64,000 bases of DNA, taken from the NCBI GenBank assembly GCA_963792815.1, contig CAWBXR010000012.1:1-64000 (forward strand), in the 5' to 3' direction. How positions within the stretch are numbered: position 1 is the stretch's first letter; every line of letters begins with the position of its first letter. Below are positions 34,039 through 42,610 of this stretch, one piece after another. This stretch comes from JARRPM01 sp963792815. GTDB taxonomy: Bacteria > Pseudomonadota > Gammaproteobacteria > Pseudomonadales > Halieaceae. The translations under genes were made by a program, and so were the position numbers. Under the pieces are notes generated by a model. That model saw only the letters and a list, made by a program, of their open reading frames with translations, searched no databases and was not told the DNA's origin.

Positions 34039-34506
34039 TCAGTCGGTTTGCTTACCACCACCCTCGCGCCACTTGCCGCGATGTTCCGACCGTTTAGCCA
34101 TCAGGCTGTCCAGCTTTGCTTTCTGCTGCGCGTCGAGCAGCTGGTATACCTGTGACCAGGTGGCGCTGGCCTGGTAGACCATGCGGGCAGTGACCTGGCC
34201 GATCTCATCGGAGACCTGGCGCGCCTTCTGTTCGTCGAAATTGCCCCGCATAGCCATCATTTGCGACCGCAGTTCCTGCATGCGCGCATGATTGGCCGCA
34301 TTCGCCTCCTTGCCCGCTGCCAGCAGGGATTCCACCTGGGATTTTTGCCCAGTACTGAGCTCAAGCCGATCGCCCAGTTGCGCCAGCATCCTGCCCGGGT
34401 CAGGCTCTACTCCGCCCTGGGGACCCATGGACCAGGACGTCAGGGACATTGCAGCCGCACCAGCCAGGGCGGCGCCGCATAACCATGTTTTTAATTTACC
34501 TGCCAT
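34039..34506 (-). CDS. Spy/CpxP-like periplasmic protein
   Basis: The 155-residue protein has a signal peptide (MAGKLKTWLCGAALAGAAAM) and the helical LTxxQ-type fold of Spy/CpxP: LELSTGQKSQVESLLA is the first motif, MQELRSQMMAMRG and a long helix follow, and LLDAQQKAKLDSLM is the second. Spy is a periplasmic chaperone; CpxP restrains the CpxA kinase. It is divergent from the cpxRA-like pair across a 200-base promoter region with GTAAA sites, which is the usual arrangement of cpxP with cpxRA. AAAGGAG precedes the ATG. Confidence 0.85.
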   Translation of the reverse strand: MAGKLKTWLCGAALAGAAAMSLTSWSMGPQGGVEPDPGRMLAQLGDRLELSTGQKSQVESLLAAGKEANAANHARMQELRSQMMAMRGNFDEQKARQVSDEIGQVTARMVYQASATWSQVYQLLDAQQKAKLDSLMAKRSEHRGKWREGGGKQTD

Positions 34507-34586
34507 GTTGATTCTCCTTTAGCTGACACTATGCGGGTGACGGGCCATTCCCGTCACCACTGCGAGCCATTGTGGTAGAGCGGTGG

Positions 34587-34643
34587 GTAAATGTGGCAAC
34601 GCCGTCGGTAAAGATTTGTTAAGAACCACCCTGCCCCGGTAAA
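34587..34643. promoter_or_regulatory. Phased CpxR-like sites between cpxP-like and cpxRA-like genes
   Basis: GTAAA occurs at 34587-34591, 34608-34612 and 34639-34643, and GTTAA at 34618-34622. The central pair GTAAA-GATTT-GTTAA (34608-34622) matches the CpxR box GTAAA-N5-GTAAA in spacing with one mismatch. Start distances are 21, 10 and 21 bases, so all four lie on one face of the helix. Confidence 0.6.
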
Positions 34644-34708
34644 GTGCCAGTGACAAATCCGCCATGCTTATACACACTATGACCCTGTTACAGGGAGGGC
34701 TGTGCGTC

Positions 34709-35419
34709 TTGAACGCCACGATACTGATCATAGACGATGACAGGGAGCTCTGTGCGCTGCTGGAGGAGTTCCTGCGCCTGGAGGGGTTTGCCGCCAGCTC
34801 CATCCACGACGGCGCAGCCGCTGTGGAGCACTGTCGCACGCACGGCTATGATGCCATCGTACTCGATATCATGTTGCCCGGCCTGCAGGGTCTTGATGTA
34901 CTGCGCGGCCTGCGCAAGTTCAGCGTCACGCCGGTGCTGATGTTAACCGCCAGAGGTGAGGAAACCGATCGCATCGTGGGCCTGGAAATGGGCGCCGACG
35001 ACTACCTGCCCAAACCCTGCAACCCCCGTGAACTGGCAGCGCGCCTGAGGGCTATCCTGCGGCGCTCCAACCCGGCGCCCGATGAACTGCGGGGCGCGAC
35101 CAAGGAGCTGGTTGTCGGCCAGACCCGGATGAACAGCGCAGATCGCAGCGCCAGCCATGCCGGCACTGACCTGCAGTTGACGTCCGCCGAATTCAATGTG
35201 CTGGGCACCCTGCTGGCCAGGGCCGGCACTGTCGTAGACAAGGACTCTCTTTGCCAGCTCGCCCTGGGACGATCACTGGCGGCTTACGATCGCAGCATCG
35301 ACGTGCATATCAGTAAAATACGTAAAAAAATGGCCGCCGCGGGAGGAGACAACCTGATCGTCAGTGTGCGCGGCAGCGGCTATCAGTTCAGCGTGGGTCC
35401 GGAGTCGGAGCCGGAATGA
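34709..35419 (+). CDS. cpxR: CpxR-like OmpR-family response regulator
   Basis: The protein has a receiver domain (acidic pocket D9-D10-D11, phosphoacceptor D53 in IVLDIMLPG, Thr80, K102 in YLPKPCNP) and an OmpR-type winged helix (about 140-230, LTSAEFNVLGTLLA, DRSIDVHISKIRKKM, VRGSGYQF). TTG at 34709 is chosen because GGGAGGG lies nine bases before it and the protein then begins directly NATILIIDDD; ATG codons at 34664 and 34679 are in frame. It forms an operon with the kinase gene (ATGA overlap). Context with the Spy/CpxP-like gene and GTAAA sites points to CpxR, responding to envelope stress and probably autoregulated. Confidence 0.88.
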   Translation: MNATILIIDDDRELCALLEEFLRLEGFAASSIHDGAAAVEHCRTHGYDAIVLDIMLPGLQGLDVLRGLRKFSVTPVLMLTARGEETDRIVGLEMGADDYLPKPCNPRELAARLRAILRRSNPAPDELRGATKELVVGQTRMNSADRSASHAGTDLQLTSAEFNVLGTLLARAGTVVDKDSLCQLALGRSLAAYDRSIDVHISKIRKKMAAAGGDNLIVSVRGSGYQFSVGPESEPE

Positions 35420-36777
35420 CCTTGCGTGTTCACCTTTTTACCAAGATTTTCCTGGGCTTCTGGCTGGCGACCATCGCGGTGCTCGCCAGCTGGCTGATCT
35501 CCAGCCAGTATTTCGATGCAAACCCCGATCGCTATGCGGCCAGGCACCGGCCCCTGGGCCCGCCGCAGCGTTTCGTACTGCAGATGATCTACGACCTGCA
35601 GAATCTCGATGAGCGCGGCATGGCAGGCCTGGTCGAACGCGCGGGTGCCGAACACGATGTCGATATCTACCTGCTGGATCGCAGCGGCGCGGACCTGCTG
35701 GGACGCCCGGTACCACCGGATGTGGGCAAAGTGGCCGAGGAACTGCAGGGCCCCCGCCGCCGGGCTTTTCTAAACGTCGGCAGGGAGCATTTGCTTGGCC
35801 ACAAAATTTACCGACCCGAGCGCGGCCAGCTGCGGGCGGTGTTCGTATTTCGGCCTTCCCGGCACCTGCTGCTGGCGGCGCTGGGGAGTAATTTCTGGCT
35901 GCGACTGGGACTGGCAATTGTCGTCAGTGGCCTGGTCTGCTACCTGTTGTCCCGGGTGATGTCCAAGCGTATCCGCAAATTACAACTGGCATCGCGGCGT
36001 CTCGCCACCGGCGATCTCGAGACGCGACTGCAGGTTCGCCACTGGGGGCTCGACGAGACTGACGAACTGGCCAGGGATTTCAACACCATGGCACAGCAAC
36101 TGCAGGAGCGGATAGAAGCCCAGAAACGACTGTTGGCCGATGTATCACATGAATTGCGCTCGCCCCTCGCGCGCCTGCGCATAGCCCTTGCCCTGGCCCA
36201 GGAAAACCCCCAGGGCTCGCCCGCTTACCTGCTTCGTATCGAGCGTGAGACCGAGCGGCTTGAAGAATTGATCGGGCAGCTCCTGGCCAGCCAGTCCGAT
36301 GATATCGAACTGAGTGACCACATAGACCTGGTCCAGCTGCTACAGCAACTGTGCAGCGACGCCAATTTTGAGGGCGCCAGCGGGAATAAACAGGTTACGC
36401 TGGCACTCAGCGTACCTGAGGCTGTGGTGGCCAGCTCCGGCGATCTGCTGCGCAAGAGCTTTGAAAATATACTGCGCAATGCCCTGGGCCATACTCCGGA
36501 CAATTCGACTGTCACAGTAACTCTCGACCAGGTCGGGGACCGCTATCGCATCTGCGTCGCCGACCAGGGCGGCGGAGTGGCAGAATCGGAACTGGAGAAG
36601 ATATTCGAGGCCTTCTATCGCACCGATGCCGCCCGCAGCCGCGACACCGGTGGCCACGGGCTGGGCCTGGCCATCGCCCGGCGTGCACTGGCCCGTCACG
36701 GGGGCAACATCCGGGCAGAGAATAACGCGACGGGGCTGGCGGTCACGAGCACCCTGCCCTGCCTGGGCAACGACTAG
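35416..36777 (+). CDS. cpxA: CpxA-like sensor histidine kinase
   Basis: The 453-residue inner-membrane kinase has TM1 at about 9-29, a periplasmic domain of about 120 residues (with DVDIYLLDRSGADLLG), TM2 near 153-175, a HAMP domain (KRIRKLQLASRRLATGDLETR), the phosphoacceptor H245 in ADVSHELRSPLARL, and the ATPase motifs N (ENILRNALGH), G1 (VADQGGGV), F and G2 (GHGLGLAIARR). The ARHRPLGPPQRF start of the sensor part resembles CpxA proteins. The gene overlaps cpxR by four bases. With the divergent Spy/CpxP gene it forms a Cpx-like envelope stress unit. Confidence 0.9.
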   Translation: MTLRVHLFTKIFLGFWLATIAVLASWLISSQYFDANPDRYAARHRPLGPPQRFVLQMIYDLQNLDERGMAGLVERAGAEHDVDIYLLDRSGADLLGRPVPPDVGKVAEELQGPRRRAFLNVGREHLLGHKIYRPERGQLRAVFVFRPSRHLLLAALGSNFWLRLGLAIVVSGLVCYLLSRVMSKRIRKLQLASRRLATGDLETRLQVRHWGLDETDELARDFNTMAQQLQERIEAQKRLLADVSHELRSPLARLRIALALAQENPQGSPAYLLRIERETERLEELIGQLLASQSDDIELSDHIDLVQLLQQLCSDANFEGASGNKQVTLALSVPEAVVASSGDLLRKSFENILRNALGHTPDNSTVTVTLDQVGDRYRICVADQGGGVAESELEKIFEAFYRTDAARSRDTGGHGLGLAIARRALARHGGNIRAENNATGLAVTSTLPCLGND

Positions 36778-36862
36778 CTGTGCACCGGGGTTATTGCGGT
36801 TGCTGCCGCGGGTAATGTGCCGTCAGAATCGGTAGACTGAACGCCACAATGGAGCCTGACTG

Positions 36863-37888
36863 ATGAACAAGCGATATCTGCTGCCCCCGCGGCTTACAGA
36901 CAGCGCGGGGCAGCCCCGCAAGGCCGGTTTCGAATTTGAGTTTGGCAACCTGCCTATCGTCGAAACCGCCAGGGCGCTGCAGAAGTCTCTGGGCGGTGAA
37001 CTGGAGATCAAAACCCCTTTTGAAGCCGTGCTGCACGAGTGCCTGCTGGGAAAGCTAAAAATCGAGCGGGATGCCAGCATCCTGAAATCCGTCCGATACC
37101 GCGGTTGGCTCGAGTCACTGGGCATCAAATTCTCCCCGGGCAGCCTGGCCAACGACATAGAAACCAACATAGACAATGCCAGTCGCGGCCTTATCCCCTG
37201 CGAGGTCGTGACCGAGCCGATTCCCTTCGAACAGCTGGAAAAACTGGACGGATTGATCGGGACACTCAACAAGCTCGGGGCGGAAGGCACCCAGGATTCC
37301 TTCATCTATGCCTTCGGCCTGCACATCAACCCCTCGCTACCGGACAGCTCCAGCACCACCCTGAGACGCTACCTGCAGTCCTTCTTATTGCTGTACACCT
37401 GGATTATCGATTCCTCGGAAATCGATATCACCAGGCGTTTCTTTACCAAGTACATCGACCCTTTCCCGGCTGACTATATGGAGCTGGTACTGGACAACAG
37501 CTATGCTCCCGACGACAACGGGCTGATCACTGATTACCTGCGACACAACCCTACGCGCAACCGGGCACTGGACCTGCTGCCCATAATGCTGGAACGCAAC
37601 CGGGACAAGGTCCTGGCCGGCATACACGAGGATGAGCGCAAGCTGGTCCGGGGTCGACCGGCGTTCCATTACCGCTTGCCCGACTGCAAAGTCAACGAGG
37701 CGGGCTGGAGTGCGGCCGGCGCCTGGAACAGATGGGTATATGTTGAAACCCTGGCTGCCGATGAAGCACTGTTGGGGGAACTCATCGATGCCTGGCGCCA
37801 GAGCAATAGCTCTTTCTCCCTGGCCCCCAGGGCCACCTGGGCTATCCGCCTCACGACAATACTCAGCCAGAAATTCTTCGAACGCTGA
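36863..37888 (+). CDS. Amidoligase-family protein
   Basis: The 341-residue protein fits the amidoligase family related to glutamine synthetase: GFEFEFGNLPIVETARALQ near residues 22-40 supplies the E-F-E metal-binding motif, CEVVTEPIPF near 112 a second acidic strand, and FIYAFGLHINPSLPD near 147-161 the conserved H-x-N. These enzymes use ATP to join a carboxylate and an amine; products of most are unknown. It is followed after seven bases by a class I amidotransferase-like hydrolase gene (peptidase C26), a pairing described for this family and thought to make and break a gamma-glutamyl-type bond. Substrate unknown. Confidence 0.8.
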   Translation: MNKRYLLPPRLTDSAGQPRKAGFEFEFGNLPIVETARALQKSLGGELEIKTPFEAVLHECLLGKLKIERDASILKSVRYRGWLESLGIKFSPGSLANDIETNIDNASRGLIPCEVVTEPIPFEQLEKLDGLIGTLNKLGAEGTQDSFIYAFGLHINPSLPDSSSTTLRRYLQSFLLLYTWIIDSSEIDITRRFFTKYIDPFPADYMELVLDNSYAPDDNGLITDYLRHNPTRNRALDLLPIMLERNRDKVLAGIHEDERKLVRGRPAFHYRLPDCKVNEAGWSAAGAWNRWVYVETLAADEALLGELIDAWRQSNSSFSLAPRATWAIRLTTILSQKFFER

Positions 37889-37895
37889 GCCACTG

Positions 37896-38678
37896 GTGAA
37901 ACCTGCAGTCACAATCGGGGTAACCGGGCCGGACAGGGGTGGAGCGATCGCGTGGCTGATGACCGCATTGGCCATCAGGCGCTGTGGCGCCAGGGCCGTT
38001 CGGGTAACCCACAGTCGAAGGGTAGATAAAACCACCCTCGATGCGCTTGTTATCGGCGGTGGCACGGACGTCGACCCGTTCCACTACGGCCAGCAAAGCG
38101 AGAAAGTGGATTCCGCGGACGATGAACGCAGTACGCTGGTGGACTGGCTGGTAGGACTGCTGTTGGGCGTGTTCAGGGCCGTCTTCGCTCGCCACTCGGG
38201 CCAGGATTACGATCCCGAGCGCGACCAGCTTGAACAGGGCATAATCCGCCATGCACTGGAACACCAGCTGCCGGTGCTCGGCATCTGCCGGGGGGCCCAG
38301 CTGATGAACGTGGCTCTGGGGGGCTCCCTGCACCAGGCGATCGGCCACTTCTACACCGAGGAGACAAGCAATATTCGCAGTATCCTGCCACGCAAGACCA
38401 TCGCCATCGCTCCCGACAGTGGCCTGCACCGGATCCTCCAGACCGATTCATGCATGGTCAATGCGCTGCACAATCAATCGATCAACAGCCTGGGAAAGGA
38501 CATCGCGATCAGCGCAGCCGAGTCCAACGGCGTGGTACAGGCCATAGAAAAATGCGATCACCCGTTCTTTATCGGCGTTCAGTGGCACCCTGAGTACATG
38601 CCGCAAAGTACAATCCAGCAGCGCCTGTTCACCGGGCTTGTCCTGAGCGCCGCAAAACGCACAGCAGGCAGGGGCTGA
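37896..38678 (+). CDS. Peptidase C26 / gamma-glutamyl hydrolase-like protein, GTG start
   Basis: The protein of about 260 residues has the class I glutamine amidotransferase fold used by gamma-glutamyl-GABA hydrolases (PuuD-like): catalytic C131 in GICRGAQLMN, H231 and E233 in GVQWHPEY. LVIGGGTDVDPFHYG is the oxyanion strand region. An insertion near 90-105 (LVDWLVGLLLGVFRAVFAR) is hydrophobic and unusual for a soluble member; it may be an amphipathic lid or membrane contact. GTG at 37896 is chosen since it is close to the amidoligase stop and begins KPAVTIGVTG, the first strand. It probably acts on the product of the upstream amidoligase. Confidence 0.85.
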   Translation: MKPAVTIGVTGPDRGGAIAWLMTALAIRRCGARAVRVTHSRRVDKTTLDALVIGGGTDVDPFHYGQQSEKVDSADDERSTLVDWLVGLLLGVFRAVFARHSGQDYDPERDQLEQGIIRHALEHQLPVLGICRGAQLMNVALGGSLHQAIGHFYTEETSNIRSILPRKTIAIAPDSGLHRILQTDSCMVNALHNQSINSLGKDIAISAAESNGVVQAIEKCDHPFFIGVQWHPEYMPQSTIQQRLFTGLVLSAAKRTAGRG

Positions 38679-38702
38679 GCCCCGAGACGGATGCACGGTT
38701 AA

Positions 38703-39149
38703 ATGGCGGACATTGAAGCCTACGCAGGGCTGTTCTTCAGCGCTTTCCTGGCGGCCACGCTGGTACCAGCCTACTCCGAGATCGTGCTCGCGGGGCTGGC
38801 GAACGCGGGTTACGACCCCCTGGCGCTCTGGCTGTGGGCGTCCGTCGGCAATACCCTGGGCTCAGTGCTCAATTGGGGGCTGGGACGCTACCTCCTGCAT
38901 TTCCAGGACCGCAAGTGGTTTCCTTTCAAAGCCAAAAGCCTCGGTATGTCGCAGCGCTGGTTCCAGAAATTCGGGGTCTGGTCCCTCCTTCTGGCGTGGA
39001 TGCCTATCGGCGGTGATGCACTGACGTTTATCGCTGGCGTCATGCGGGTCAGATTCCTGGTTTTTGTATCCCTGACGGCGGTCGGCAAGGCCACCCGCTA
39101 CGCCATACTTCTGGGTCTGCTCGGGCTTTTCGGCCAGGGCTGGGAGTAA
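38703..39149 (+). CDS. YqaA/DedA-type membrane protein
   Basis: The 148-residue protein has about four hydrophobic helices and the VTT/DedA-related motifs of YqaA: FLAATLVPAYSEIVLAGL near the N-terminus, GNTLGSVLNWGLGRYL, and a C-terminal LLAWMPIGGDALTFIAGVMR, which contains the G-D-x-x-x-x-x-A-G signature. It lies in the inner membrane. DedA proteins are lipid scramblase-like carriers; YqaA itself has no established role. It follows the C26 gene by 24 bases in the same direction, so may be part of the amidoligase operon, but this family is often found in other contexts. Confidence 0.88.
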   Translation: MADIEAYAGLFFSAFLAATLVPAYSEIVLAGLANAGYDPLALWLWASVGNTLGSVLNWGLGRYLLHFQDRKWFPFKAKSLGMSQRWFQKFGVWSLLLAWMPIGGDALTFIAGVMRVRFLVFVSLTAVGKATRYAILLGLLGLFGQGWE

Positions 39150-39226
39150 GTGATATCGCCCGTGAGTTGACAGATTTCCCTGTAGCCTCACAATACCCGC
39201 TCGCCCCTGTCCCGATAGCCGCTACC

Positions 39227-39334
39227 ATGAGAAAACTCCCCACCGCACTGTGCATACTGTTAATTGCTGGCTGCGCGGGCAACAGCGAGGACGAGGGCGA
39301 ACGGGTGACCGTCGAAAACGGCATGGCCGAGTAG
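39227..39334 (+). CDS. Very small lipoprotein (35 residues)
   Basis: ATG at 39227 opens a 35-codon frame: MRKLPTALCILLIAGC, a perfect lipoprotein signal with the cysteine at 16, then AGNSEDEGERVTVENGMAE and a stop at 39334. The mature peptide is acidic and only about 20 residues. CCGATAGCC upstream is not a good ribosome site. Similar tiny lipoproteins are easily missed by gene finders. It sits between the YqaA gene and the convergent GGDEF-EAL gene. Confidence 0.6.
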   Translation: MRKLPTALCILLIAGCAGNSEDEGERVTVENGMAE

Positions 39335-39358
39335 GCCTTCGGTGACAACCCTGCCCCG

Positions 39359-41716
39359 TTAAAGGCCCAGCGAGGCGCCCCGGGGCTGCTGCCTGATTAA
39401 ATCGCCGGGCATCGCTTGTATCTGTTCCATAAAATGCCAGGGTGAAAGCAGGGTCTGTAACTCGTGCGCAGGCACCGGTTTGCTGAACAAATAACCCTGG
39501 ATAATATGCGCCCCGTTACTGGTGAGGAATTCATACTGTTCCTGCGTCTCTACGCCCTCTGCCACCAGCCGCAGGTTGAGGCTTCGGGCCATTGCAATAA
39601 TCGCAATGACGAGGCTTGCATCGTTTTCACTCTTGTCAAATTCGATCACGAAGCTGCGATCGATTTTCAGTTCATCCAGGGGGAAACGACTGAGGTAGCT
39701 CAGGGAAGAATAGCCAGTCCCGAAATCGTCTATTGACAGGCTTACGCCCATTCTCTTTAGCTCTGTCACGGCCTCTATAGTGGCCCTGGCATCCCCCATG
39801 ACCACTCCCTCGGTAAGCTCGAGCTCCAGCTTTTCCGGGGCGAGGTCGGTCTCTTTCAGCACCGCCTTCACGGACCGGATAAAAGCCGAATTGAACTGCA
39901 GCGCGGATACGTTCACCGCCACCTTGGGCAACTTCAGTCCCTTTGCCTCAAAGGCCTTCATCTGTTGACAGGCCTCACGCAGCACCCACTCACCGAGGGC
40001 GCCGATAAAACCCATCTCCTCCATCAGGGGAATAAAACGAAAGGGGGGAATCATACCCTTTTGCGGATGCTCCCAGCGTACCAGCGCCTCCGCTCCCACT
40101 ACCGAACCGTCGCGGGTGTCCACCTGGGGCTGGTAGTGCAGAACAAACTCATTGCGCTCCAGCGCCCTGCGCAAATCGGCTTCCAGCTGCAACCTATCCA
40201 CACCTGCGGCGTCCATATCGCTGTGGTAGAAGAGACAGTTGTTCTTGCCCGCAGCCTTGGCATGGTACATGGCCGTATCGGCGGCCTTGAGCAGACCATC
40301 GACATCGTCCGCGTCCCCGGGAGCCAGGGCGATACCGATACTGGGCGTTACCACCAGCTCGTGGCCGCCGATTTCCATCGGTTCGGACAGGGCATCCAGC
40401 AGGCGCTGGGCCACCATACGCGCGGAATCGGCGCAGTCGACCTGGTTCAGCACCACGGTGAATTCATCACCACCCAGGCGTGATACATCGATCTTCGGGC
40501 CGGATTCCACGTAGTGCGCCACGACATCACTGTCGCGCACGCATCCGGCGAGACGCGAACCGACTTCGCGCAACAACTGGTCACCGGCGCTGTGGCCGAG
40601 CGAATCGTTGATGCGCTTGAAATTGTCGAGATCAAGGAATAACAGCGCTAGCGTCTCATTGTTGCGCTTAGCCAGCCGCAATAGCAGGTCGAGTTGCTCC
40701 GTGAACAGCCGCCGGTTTGGCAGTGAAGTCAGGCTGTCGTAATAGGCCATCTGCCGCAACCGGTCCTTGGTCTCCGTAACCTCCAGTACCGCCTGGTTCA
40801 GCTCTTCGTTACGACGCGTCAACTGCGAGGTACGCTCTTCCACTTTCATGCTGAGCAGCTGATGATCGACATCCATTCGGGTTTTGTATTTGCTCAGGCC
40901 GCTGATAATGCCATTGAGAATCGTGGCAATTTCCCTGACCTCACCGGTACCTTCAACCTCGACGGCATTACTGAGTTTGCCGGAGGCTATCTCGTCAGCC
41001 ACCCGGGCCATATGCGACAGCGGCTCCGTAATGCGACGGGTGATTCGCAGGGACAGATGGCTAGACACCAGCATCAGCAGCAGGCCGACGAGAAAGATGG
41101 GTAGTACAGCCGGCAGGATGCCAAGCAGTATTGAGCGAAGACTGATAGCAACCTGCAGGTAGCCGATGACATGCAGGCTCGCGATCTTGTTCGGCTGGAC
41201 GAAGGCAGCGCCGAAATCCACTGGAGACAGGTCCTCCCGCAGCGGGTTGAGCACAGAAAACACGGGATAGGTGAGCTGGATCTGGCTGTTCCGGAAAAGC
41301 AGGGCGGTAACAATGTCCTGGCCGCCGGTTTCAAGCTGACGATCGCCAAGTACCAGACTGCCCGCCTCGGTAGGGCTGACATTCCTGCGCAATAACTCGA
41401 ACGGGGGTAAAACATTCGCCGCGGCGGAGCTTCGATCCCTTCGCAGGAGAAGTTTGCCCTCGGTATCGTAAAGCACGGCGTAGGGGACCGCAGGGGGTTC
41501 GATGAACCGGTCAAGCGAGTCCTGCAAGGATTCGGCATTGCCGAAGTAGATGTCTACCTGCAGACCAGAGAGATTCGCGACGAGGTCGGCGCTCCTTTGG
41601 ACCAGCATGTCACGATCACTGCGGTACTCGCGAACAGCTGTAATGCCTGTGGCAATTACCGTGAGAAGCCCTGTGACAACGAGCACAAGGGCATTGATTT
41701 TGCCGGCAATGGTCAT
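39359..41716 (-). CDS. Membrane GGDEF-EAL cyclic di-GMP protein
   Basis: The 785-residue protein has TM1 at about 8-28, a periplasmic sensor of about 160 residues with PYAVLYDTEGKLLLRRDR, as in double-Cache-like sensors, TM2 near 195-220, HAMP (RRITEPLSHMARVADEIASG), a coiled stretch, a GGDEF domain (about 330-500, intact signature SRLGGDEF) and an EAL domain (about 515-770, GAEALVRWEH, ELTEGVVM, DDFGTGYSSLSYL, KIDRSF, EGVE). Both active sites look intact, so it may make and break c-di-GMP. LAGCV before the GGDEF does not show the RxxD inhibition site clearly. It is a single gene, convergent with the tiny lipoprotein. About 285 bases upstream (41717-42001) hold nothing I can identify. Confidence 0.93.
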   Translation of the reverse strand: MTIAGKINALVLVVTGLLTVIATGITAVREYRSDRDMLVQRSADLVANLSGLQVDIYFGNAESLQDSLDRFIEPPAVPYAVLYDTEGKLLLRRDRSSAAANVLPPFELLRRNVSPTEAGSLVLGDRQLETGGQDIVTALLFRNSQIQLTYPVFSVLNPLREDLSPVDFGAAFVQPNKIASLHVIGYLQVAISLRSILLGILPAVLPIFLVGLLLMLVSSHLSLRITRRITEPLSHMARVADEIASGKLSNAVEVEGTGEVREIATILNGIISGLSKYKTRMDVDHQLLSMKVEERTSQLTRRNEELNQAVLEVTETKDRLRQMAYYDSLTSLPNRRLFTEQLDLLLRLAKRNNETLALLFLDLDNFKRINDSLGHSAGDQLLREVGSRLAGCVRDSDVVAHYVESGPKIDVSRLGGDEFTVVLNQVDCADSARMVAQRLLDALSEPMEIGGHELVVTPSIGIALAPGDADDVDGLLKAADTAMYHAKAAGKNNCLFYHSDMDAAGVDRLQLEADLRRALERNEFVLHYQPQVDTRDGSVVGAEALVRWEHPQKGMIPPFRFIPLMEEMGFIGALGEWVLREACQQMKAFEAKGLKLPKVAVNVSALQFNSAFIRSVKAVLKETDLAPEKLELELTEGVVMGDARATIEAVTELKRMGVSLSIDDFGTGYSSLSYLSRFPLDELKIDRSFVIEFDKSENDASLVIAIIAMARSLNLRLVAEGVETQEQYEFLTSNGAHIIQGYLFSKPVPAHELQTLLSPWHFMEQIQAMPGDLIRQQPRGASLGL

Positions 41717-42001
41717 GTCCCGAGTACGCGTCCCCGGCAGTCAACGCTGCCATATAGTTCTGCGTCCAAAGCTAACATGACAGTGTTTACCTGCGCAATG
41801 CCGCACTCGATGTTCGGGCAAAAAGGAGAGTTTTGCCGTGATAACGACGCAGGTCGACGCAGTTTACAGCACAAATGTTGAGGCGGAATTATACGCTGGG
41901 AAGGGCTGGCGGCTGCGACCAGGCGCCGGCCCTGCTGGGCGAGCAGGACCGTTATCTTACAGGGACGCTAACGGCCGGTTTGAACAGCCGGTCTGGATGC
42001 A

Positions 42002-42337
42002 TCAGCTATCAGCTGGTCGACGGGACTCGCCCTTGGCACCGCAAACCATCCGGACTGTTCTCTGGCAGGTGTCGAGCCAGGGTGTCTTGGTTGGGGTTTT
42101 CAGTGCGCGCACAAAACCGCCATCGTGGCGACAGGCTATGCTCGTCTTGTTTGGGGTCCAGTCGCCCTCCTTCGGGCGCGGCTTGCGGGCGCTGTAGTAC
42201 CAGATGCCTCGCTTGTCCTGCATCACGTAGTTCGCCTCTGGCGGCAGGAAAACCTTCTTGCCCTCGATAACGGCGAATACCTCAAGCTGGTCGCCGGGAT
42301 TGATGTCCACAATTGCGGTTGGGGTTATTGTCAACAT
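42002..42337 (-). CDS. Small protein of unknown function
   Basis: A 111-codon frame starts at 42337 after CGGAGAGCAGGCC, a good ribosome site. The first 70 residues look like a folded domain: TITPTAIVDINPGDQLEVFA, VFLPPEANYVMQDKRGIWYY and ARKPRPKEGDWTPN. The rest (ACRHDGGFVRALKTPTKTP onward) is basic and low in structure, perhaps because the frame is shifted or the gene is truncated. I do not recognise it. Other overlapping frames on the plus strand look non-coding. Confidence 0.45.
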   Translation of the reverse strand: MLTITPTAIVDINPGDQLEVFAVIEGKKVFLPPEANYVMQDKRGIWYYSARKPRPKEGDWTPNKTSIACRHDGGFVRALKTPTKTPWLDTCQRTVRMVCGAKGESRRPADS

Positions 42338-42473
42338 GGCCTGCTCTCCGATCCGTTTGACGCTGTTAGTAATTTTCTGCGCCGATTAGGGGGGCTGGAC
42401 TCAGATGACGTCGCACTCCCCTTGCCTGTTCACCGCGAGGTGACGACTCTGTTATAGGACGGGGAGGCCTGAT

Positions 42474-42610
42474 GCAGCAACGCCTGTGCTGCCATATTTT
42501 GCTCTTTTTTGATTCTATGGGCTTTTTAGAGCCTTTTTTTTATTATTAATTCTATTTTTACTCATTTAATGGCTTTTAATTGCCATATTTTAGTTTCAAC
42601 TTTGTATTAG
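42474..42610. other. AT-rich intergenic stretch with hairpins
   Basis: A stretch of about 130 bases is far richer in A/T than the neighbouring genes. It holds GCAGC/GCTGC near 42476-42492, a hairpin GGCT/AGCC followed by eight T on the plus strand (42520-42541), and ATGGC/GCCAT. No gene is visible in it. It lies after the stop of the last Pil-Chp gene, which reads on the minus strand. Confidence 0.5.
42519..42541 (+). terminator. Possible rho-independent terminator (plus strand)
   Basis: GGCT pairs with AGCC across a T-rich loop and is followed by TTTTTTTT. The stem is only four to five pairs and there is no known plus-strand gene before it, so its function is doubtful. Confidence 0.3.
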
